This document shows, one piece after another, positions 57,690 through 64,000 of a stretch of 64,000 nucleotides of DNA. Under the pieces are notes generated by a model that saw only the letters and a program-made list of their open reading frames with translations, was not told where the DNA came from and searched no databases. Origin of the DNA: Silurus meridionalis (taxonomy: Eukaryota; Chordata; Actinopteri; Siluriformes; Siluridae); NCBI RefSeq assembly GCF_014805685.1, contig NC_060909.1:8365792-8429791 (forward strand). The letters are read 5' to 3'. The number at the start of each line of letters is the position of its first letter. Position 1 is the first letter of the stretch. The position numbers were made by a program, and so were the translations under genes.

Positions 57690-58005
57690 TATTGGGGTTT
57701 GATGGTGCTGTGGAGAATGTTGCTATTTCTAGTATCTCAGACTCTGTTATGAGCTTGAGTTACAGTCTGTGTGGATGCTGTCTCAATGTGATTCCTCTGG
57801 GTACTTCGGTTTCCTCCCACATTCCAAAACCATGGCAATAGGTGAATAGGCTAATAGAAAATTATCCCATTTGAATGTGTGTGCATGGTACCCTGTGATG
57901 AACAGTGCACTTTATTACCACCTCATGCACAATGTTTCTGGCATAGGCTCTGACCCCCAAAACCCTGAGCAGGATACACAGCTGCTGAATATGGGTGAGT
58001 GAATG
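57690..58005 (+). mobile_element. Fish SINE-like dispersed repeat, second copy
   Basis: GGTTTCCTCCCACATTCCAA, GCATGGTACCCTGTGATGAA, ATAGGCTCTGACC and a terminal GTGAGTGAATGA keep the word order of the same fish repeat class as 55985-56270. Confidence 0.6.
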
Positions 58006-59265
58006 AGTTTGTCATGCTGTCTGCAGAATGTCTTGCTTTGTTGATTTGTATATACCCCAGACTTCATCCACCATCTTTGTTGGTGACAAATTTTCATTCT
58101 ATTCGCTCTGTTTGAGTGACCCAAAAAAGTATATTAGCCTGTGGTTTATATATTTCAAATATCTTTCATCTCTTCCTGTGTTCATGTGAGTACATTATGC
58201 AGGATCAAATAGCATAAGTACTCAGTTTCTGCTTCTTTTCATGAGCCCAATCTCTTTCTCAAACCCAGATACTAGAGATTTATGCCTAGAGCTGCGGCTT
58301 TAATAATAAAATAATACATGCTCAATCCAGGATTTAGACTACTCATAATTAACATAATTTTCACATACTTAGTAATGTCTGACTACTGTACAACAACATT
58401 ATACTATAATGGTTTATAATTTAACCGTATGCTGTCAGACAAAGTTGGGTTCCTGGCTTCTCTCTGCTCTGGGAGGTTTTCCTCATCCTTGTCACCTCTG
58501 AATTACTCATCAAAGATCCAAATCTACAACCAGATTTCAGTAAAGTGGCTTTCTGACAATATTGTTAAGTGTGCTATTAAAAAAAAAAAACACATTAAAT
58601 AATGTTCAGGATCCTCTGAGACCCAAGCTGGGGGGCAAAATAGGATTTTCACTGTATACATTTGAGAAAAGAATGGTATCGGTGTCAATGTGTCATTCTC
58701 ATTCCAGCTAAATTCTCCCTCGAGAGCTTTCTAAAGTCAGTGTATTTGTATCTGTCAGTACAGGTGTGTCACTAAGTTCACTCTTTTTACTCATAGACAT
58801 GTTTGTGGTGCTATTCAGCATCTGTCTATATAGTACACTGACGTCAGATAGTGTGCGTGGTGTGTAGTCTACATCGTTGTGAGCAATGTCTGCTTTAACT
58901 GTGTGTCACTGATTAATCTCATCCAGCTTGACCTCCACCTCACTTTGAGGAGCCCCCATACACATTACTCCAGCGCACAGTAAACTTCACCTGATTAATG
59001 CTGAGACAGAGAGGAGGCCATGTGTCAAATAGATCTGTTTCTTAGCAAACCATATAGATTATCTATCATTCTGTCCCTTGAACTTATGACATCTAGCACA
59101 CTCTCGCTTTTTTTTTTTTTATGGTCTCCATCATACTCCCACTACTAGGCCTGGAGAGACCAGCTGCATTTAACAATATGTTTAATAGATAAGTCTCAGT
59201 ATGCTTGACTTTTCTTTCACCGCCCCATTCCTTCGTTTATCTTTTTCTCTTTTCCTTTTCCCATT
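58006..59265. other. Gene-free DNA
   Basis: Mostly AT-rich; a complex stretch at about 58880-59060 contains CTGATTAATCTCATCC and CACCTGATTAATGCTG, two copies of a TGATTAAT core. No coding exon recognised. Confidence 0.4.
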
Positions 59266-59267
<2 letters not shown>

Positions 59268-59305
<38 letters not shown>

Positions 59306-59412
59306 CCCTCCTCCTCTTCCTCCTCCATATCTCTAGCAGCTGAAATGGAATTGGATCAAAGACGGGAGGGAGGAAGCGAGAGAGAGGGAGAGAGAGAGAG
59401 AGAGAGGAAGAG
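59268..59412. repeat. CT tract and GA tract in inverted arrangement
   Basis: A CT-rich arm (about 59264-59335) is followed by a GA-rich arm (about 59363-59412), which could pair as an imperfect hairpin. The frame across it (59201-59449) is a low-complexity artefact. Confidence 0.7.
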
Positions 59413-59439
59413 AAATCGTTCTCGCCGGGTTTTGTTGAA

Positions 59440-60110
59440 ATATTTATAGGTCAGGGTTGACTGGCTAAATTGAATATCTATGCCGATCTGGCTCGGCTGT
59501 TTAACTTGTGCTTAGGCAAATATGTTTCCTAGGTGATAACCTTTTATGTACCAGTCTGACTTCATTGAAATGCATGAAGACAGAAACGTGTCACACTTCA
59601 CGGGGTGCTTCGAGGCCGTCCGCCACCGTCTCGATTATTCAAATGATAATTGACCCCCACCTGTAGCCGCCTGTTTTTTTCCTCCACTCGATCACTTCAT
59701 TGGCTGTTAAGATATGGAAGAGAAATACAGTCCTGTCATTTACATTACAAACCACCGCTGAATGTCAAATACCTCCAGCGTGTTTATCGAGAGAAGAATG
59801 AGCAGAGGAATATACAGGCAATTATTATTACCGCGCTCTTTAATAATTTAAACACGGGTTCCCTGTTTAAGTTTATGCTAGTCACTGTGTCTCTCATAAC
59901 ACATGAGCTGAGATTCAAAATCCTCAATATGTATCTTTCTTTGTGAATATAATTCGAATGCAATGGCAGGCTGTCAGATGGCGATGAATTTGCAAACAGC
60001 ACCAAGACGAGGAAATGACACTATAAAAGGATGCAGGTGTAATATTATACATTATAAATTATAGCGAGACCAAGGCCCACAATGGCAATTATTCAGCATT
60101 GCCACTAAAT
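59440..60110. promoter_or_regulatory. Strong candidate conserved non-coding element (enhancer)
   Basis: The clearest enhancer-like block in the window: 670 bp of unique, balanced sequence. It has CAAATGATAATTGACC, CAATTATTATTACCGCG, CTTTAATAATTTAAACACGG, GGCTGTCAGATGG (TALE-type TGTCA core) and GGCAATTATTCAGC. Frames on both strands lack exon features. Inferred to serve a neighbouring Iroquois gene; not demonstrated. Confidence 0.5.
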
Positions 60111-60159
60111 TACACACACATGCATATCCACCAAGTCTCTAAAGAGTTATTTGTTTGTT

Positions 60160-60473
60160 CTGTAATTTAAAGCTTGTTGAGGGGGAAAAAAATAATAGTA
60201 ATACTAACTCATTTATGATGCATGAATTATCTAAGTAGGTGCTGGTGTTTTTTTTTTGTTCAGAATTTGAATAATTTGAAATAACTCATTAATTGTGTAA
60301 TACATCCGCGTTATTAAATGTGATTGACCATGTGCTTTGATAACCCTCTCCATTTTCTATACAAACAAATGCCCTCAGTTTAGCTCCTAATGAGCAGGGA
60401 AACGCTGAATGTCCTCCCGTTTCATTACCGCCCACATTAAGAGGGAGCTCTAATGAAAGACATTGAAGTGCTT

Positions 60474-60475
<2 letters not shown>
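60160..60475. promoter_or_regulatory. Candidate conserved non-coding element
   Basis: Unique block with ACTCATTAATTGTG, TTATTAAATGTGATTGACC, CTCCTAATGAGC and CTCTAATGAAAG, several homeodomain-type TAAT cores. It is bounded on the right by a long CT tract. Confidence 0.45.

Positions 60476-60517
<42 letters not shown>
60475..60517. repeat. (CT)n microsatellite
   Basis: About 21 CT units between two candidate regulatory blocks. Confidence 0.95.
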
Positions 60518-60521
<4 letters not shown>

Positions 60522-60539
60522 CTGTGTGCATCTCTTGCT

Positions 60540-61110
60540 CTCTCTGCCCTGCTGCCTATTTGCTCAGAGCCAGCCAAAGCTCTGAAATTAGAAGTGTTTA
60601 ATTATGAAAATGGTTACCGTGGAGAATTTTAAACACACTCCCTCCCAAGATCATTAGTTACGGCGCCTGAGAAGTAGAAGATGAAGAAGAAGAAGGGGGA
60701 AAAAATCGAGCAGTAGAGACTATGGGAGAAAGGAAAGAGGAAGAACAAATACATTCACTAGTGAAAGGAATTTCAAGCCTATAACTGCTAAAAGGTTGTA
60801 CACTGAAAATCAATTTAATGAAACTTCCCTGAGTTCCCTGTGCAGACTCAAGGTATGCAAGTAAGCGAATTTTTAAATTGCGCATGAATGGCAGGAGAAA
60901 GCGCTGACTTTGACTGCACATCAGGACTCTCCTTGACTTCTGTGTTATCCTTCAAGTGGCAGGGTCAAAGGTCACTCCCTGTTTTAAATCAGCTTGTGTT
61001 TCACATAACTGATCTCTCTCTCTGTCTGCCTGTGTGAGTGTGTGCGAGTGTGTAATGGAGTGCCTAGCTGATAAGCAGCGGTTAGCGAGGAATGAGATGG
61101 AGAATGTTCA
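60540..61110. promoter_or_regulatory. Candidate enhancer with nuclear-receptor DR1 site
   Basis: Contains GTGTTTAATTATGAAAATGG (60594) and, at 60962-60974, GGGTCAAAGGTCA, a perfect direct repeat with one-base spacing of the kind bound by HNF4, RXR/PPAR and COUP-TF receptors. The block is unique sequence without a coding frame. Confidence 0.45.
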
Positions 61111-62130
61111 CTCAGGTTAAGAGATTAAAGCAGAAGTGGCTGTCTGTCAGCGAACTGGTTGCAAGTGACCCGGATGCCCATGTGTTTTGCGACCGAGAGG
61201 ATCTCTGTGTTTGTGTTAGTGCTGAAACAGAGTGAGAAAGGACACTCTCCATGCCTGCATGCAGCACTTATGGCTGTTGAAATGAAGAAAACTGAAAATA
61301 AACATCCATAGAAAAAAATGGAGTCTGTAGAAACATGGGACTTTTTTCCAGTCTGATCTGTCTGCTTGATGGAGCCTCATGTGGAGAAGGTCCTCCTGGG
61401 TGGGTGAATATGGCACACACATGTGTGGACACCAGCACACACTGAGACCCAGACAGCTGACACATGGGATGTGTTACTGTATGCTCCCTTGTGCCCTGCT
61501 GAGAAGAAGCTGAAAATGAGTGTGGTGCAGTATAGGTGTGTCAGCATATGTGAGTGTGTGTGAACACCTATATGTCAATTATAAGAATGGGGTTAGAACA
61601 TGTTTTTTCTTATTATTTTATATCATTAATGGTCTGGTGTGATAGCTTGGGACAAATTGGTTTTATGTAACGTAATTTTTTTCTTTTACTATTATCATAA
61701 TATTTAAATAAAATATTTATTAAAGAACTACACATGCTATATGTAGTTACTTATAATGTTGTAAAACATCCCAGAATAAAAGTAAGCTCTATCACCATCC
61801 TCTATTTTCTCTCACCTGAAGTTAATACAAAAACATGCAGGCCCTGAGAACCTGGAAAGCACAACCTTATCTGTCCCTAAATTAGTTCTTGTGGATCAAA
61901 TCCCTGTGTCCAAGTTGTTACAATATAAATTATAACATATTAGACATATTGAAATGAGTGTCCTACTGTTATGGATAACAAAACAACACTTTTTGACCAA
62001 TCAGATTTGAGTATTCAACATCAACTTGAGTTTTAAGTTTGTCAATTGCTGAGGGAAATGTTGGGAATGGTTATGCTGGTGCTTTCAGCCAGCTGTTTAA
62101 GTGTATGTAGACAGGCATAATATGTTAAAA
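61111..62130. other. Gene-free DNA
   Basis: Short frames near 61216-61465 have no motif. AT-rich from 61540 onward. Confidence 0.5.
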
Positions 62131-62137
62131 CATGCTG

Positions 62138-62391
62138 TGTGTGTGTGCGTGTGTGTGTGCGTGTGTGTGCGTGTGTGTGTGTGTTTGAGTTGGGAGGTCA
62201 CTGAGAGAGGGTACAGCTGGACCAGCTCTGCCCACATTCCTCACCTGGGATTCCCATTAGTTAGATTGATCGTTTCCTTCTTCTCCCCTTTGATTCATGC
62301 ATTAGACACTAGCCTAATGAGTCTTACTACCTTATGGCACAGGGCATCTGTGCATCTGCATGTTCACACACACACACACACACACACACAC
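62138..62391. repeat. (GT)n with GCGT interruptions and (CA)n microsatellite
   Basis: Interrupted GT tract at about 62134-62184 and CA tract at 62365-62391. Confidence 0.9.
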
Positions 62392-63489
62392 GTACATACT
62401 GTATTTGATTTCTCAGAATCTGTCTACACTGTAGGGAAAATTTAAATGTGCTGCATTGTGTGTGAAAATGTGTTAACGCTCCAGGTCTCTGGATATCGTC
62501 ACCGAGACATATTACCTTCACTGACAGAGAGCCTCCGTTTGAAAAATGCTTTAAACAGTGTTAAAAGCGTGCAGTGCTATTGCAATGACATCTTTACTTC
62601 TATTTATTTTATGATGTTATCTTTGGGGAGTACTGCTTCATGGCTCTGCCTCACACTTGTATATTTATTGCTTCAGCTTTTCATTATGTTTTTATTGCAC
62701 GCCATAAATGACGACAACGACGGTGATGATGATGATGATGATGATGATGATAACAGCAAAATATAACTTATGGAAGTTACATGTTGAATGAGATATAAGT
62801 GAAGAGAATCTAAGAGAATAAGTGTGCTTTAACATATGCACAAAAGAAAAAATCATTTCATTTCATTTTGTATTATTATTATAGATTCTTTAATCCTATG
62901 TACATTTTGAATGCAAGGTTGATATAAAGACTTTAACTATGTACGATTTTTAATAATTATGAACATGACCTCATACTTTAAACTCCCAGGTTATTATTTA
63001 GACATTCACCTTAGAGCACATTATTGAGGAACTACTGCAAAACTAATCAAATAAGTATGCAGTTACACGAATGAGTAATGAACAACTAGGTCTGGCAGCT
63101 ATAAAAAAAAAGAAAGGAAAATATAGTTTAAACTTAATATTATTTAAGTTTAAGCTTTTTATTAGTCCCATCTTAGGCAAACACTCACATAAACAAAACA
63201 GCAGCTTATCAATGTTTTACATCCAGTGTTGTCATGGCTATAGTCCGAATTATACATCTAAACATACGTCACATACACATGTTTAAATTCATATACACAC
63301 TCTGAGCTGTGTGAACTGTGGATGAACTGGGGTATAATGAAGCAAAAACAGATTGTGTTCAGTGTTATAGAGCAGAAGAGAATAGATGAGTGTTTGCTAA
63401 ACACATTAAGGCCAGGCAAGGCTTAGTGCAGGGGTGAGATGGGGTGCACAGACACTCCAGGGTGGTCGCAACTCCATGTGTATGTATAG

Positions 63490-63490
<1 letters not shown>
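62392..63490. other. AT-rich DNA with (GAT)n repeat
   Basis: A (GAT)n tract at about 62721-62751. No gene or transposon recognised. Confidence 0.6.

Positions 63491-63492
<2 letters not shown>

Positions 63493-63547
<55 letters not shown>
63493..63547. repeat. (GT)n microsatellite
   Basis: About 27 GT units. Confidence 0.95.
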
Positions 63548-63549
<2 letters not shown>

Positions 63550-64000
63550 ATATGTATGCATGTACATTGCAAAAAGATGATGAATGCTCCTTTCTAAACA
63601 TCATTCATTTTCCAGCAGCTCTGACAATATTAATAATCCGATTATAATATACTAATTTCTATAGTAACAACTCCCAAACTTAGAGAGGCTCTTGTACAAC
63701 AGAAGCTGCATAAATAATGTGTAATTGTTAGTATGATGTTTTCTGTAGGGAGCTGTTGAACTTTTTGGAAGAATTTGCCAATTTACATTAAGAGGTAAAG
63801 CTCTAACACTTTTTGCAGATACTTGTGGCCTGTTTGGGGGTTTTCTTAGTAAGCTGTCTTTTTTGTCTTTTAAATGTCAAGAAAATAAACTGACAGGTTT
63901 TGAAATTATAAATGAAATGTGGCTATAACCTGGTAAAAATGGACAAAATGTTTTAATTAATAAAACATTTAATTAGCATTTACTTTACTATAAAAGAAGT
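63548..64000. other. AT-rich DNA, nothing recognised
   Basis: No gene or element seen up to the window edge. Confidence 0.4.

Noticed and set aside
13000..64000. Iroquois homeobox exon (irx6 or irx5)
   Set aside because: I looked for the TALE homeodomain in the longer frames and found none, so the gene itself is probably to the right of the window.

Overview
This window reads as nuclear DNA of a teleost fish. It has AT-rich introns and intergenic DNA, very many long CA/GT, CT/GA, AT and AAT/ATC microsatellites, several decayed Tc1/mariner transposons of types widespread in fish, a tRNA-derived SINE, and hAT-like and other MITEs. An otophysan such as a catfish is my guess from the repeat flavour only; the sequence does not settle the species.

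Layout. (1) 1-6295 is repeat-rich DNA holding a SINE, a Tc1-like element broken by a nested insertion, MITE-like elements and GT repeats. If the gene to its right is intact, this is its intron 9. (2) 6296-12495, minus strand, holds nine coding exons of mmp2 (72-kDa gelatinase, matrix metalloproteinase-2). They encode the signal peptide, the propeptide with its cysteine switch, the catalytic domain split by three fibronectin type II modules, the zinc-binding helix, the hinge and the first residues of the hemopexin domain. The remaining hemopexin exons are not visible and are expected beyond the left edge. (3) 12496-13000 is the upstream region of mmp2, with a TATA-like box, a perfect EGR-type GC box and three stacked microsatellites. 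(4) 13000-64000 has no convincing protein-coding or RNA gene. It alternates AT-rich DNA, microsatellites, transposon remnants and about fifteen to twenty non-repetitive, more complex blocks rich in homeodomain-like TAAT cores and other motifs. These look like vertebrate conserved non-coding elements (CNEs).

How it fits together. In vertebrates mmp2 lies next to the Iroquois genes irx6/irx5/irx3, with the Iroquois genes on the 5' side of mmp2. From that remembered synteny I infer that the 50 kb right of mmp2 is part of the Iroquois regulatory gene desert and that its complex blocks are candidate developmental enhancers. No iroquois homeobox exon is visible here. The strongest candidates are 59440-60110, 60160-60475, 60540-61110 (with a perfect nuclear-receptor DR1), 40090-40850, 35040-36130, 32870-33370 and 50100-50830. 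Conservation was not computed and has to be tested by alignment.

No new protein system, CRISPR array or operon was found. The most distinctive observations are microsatellites lying directly on mmp2 splice donors, the candidate enhancer cluster, a roughly 300-bp local duplication next to a hAT-like MITE, and a long-range inverted repeat at 4981/5400.
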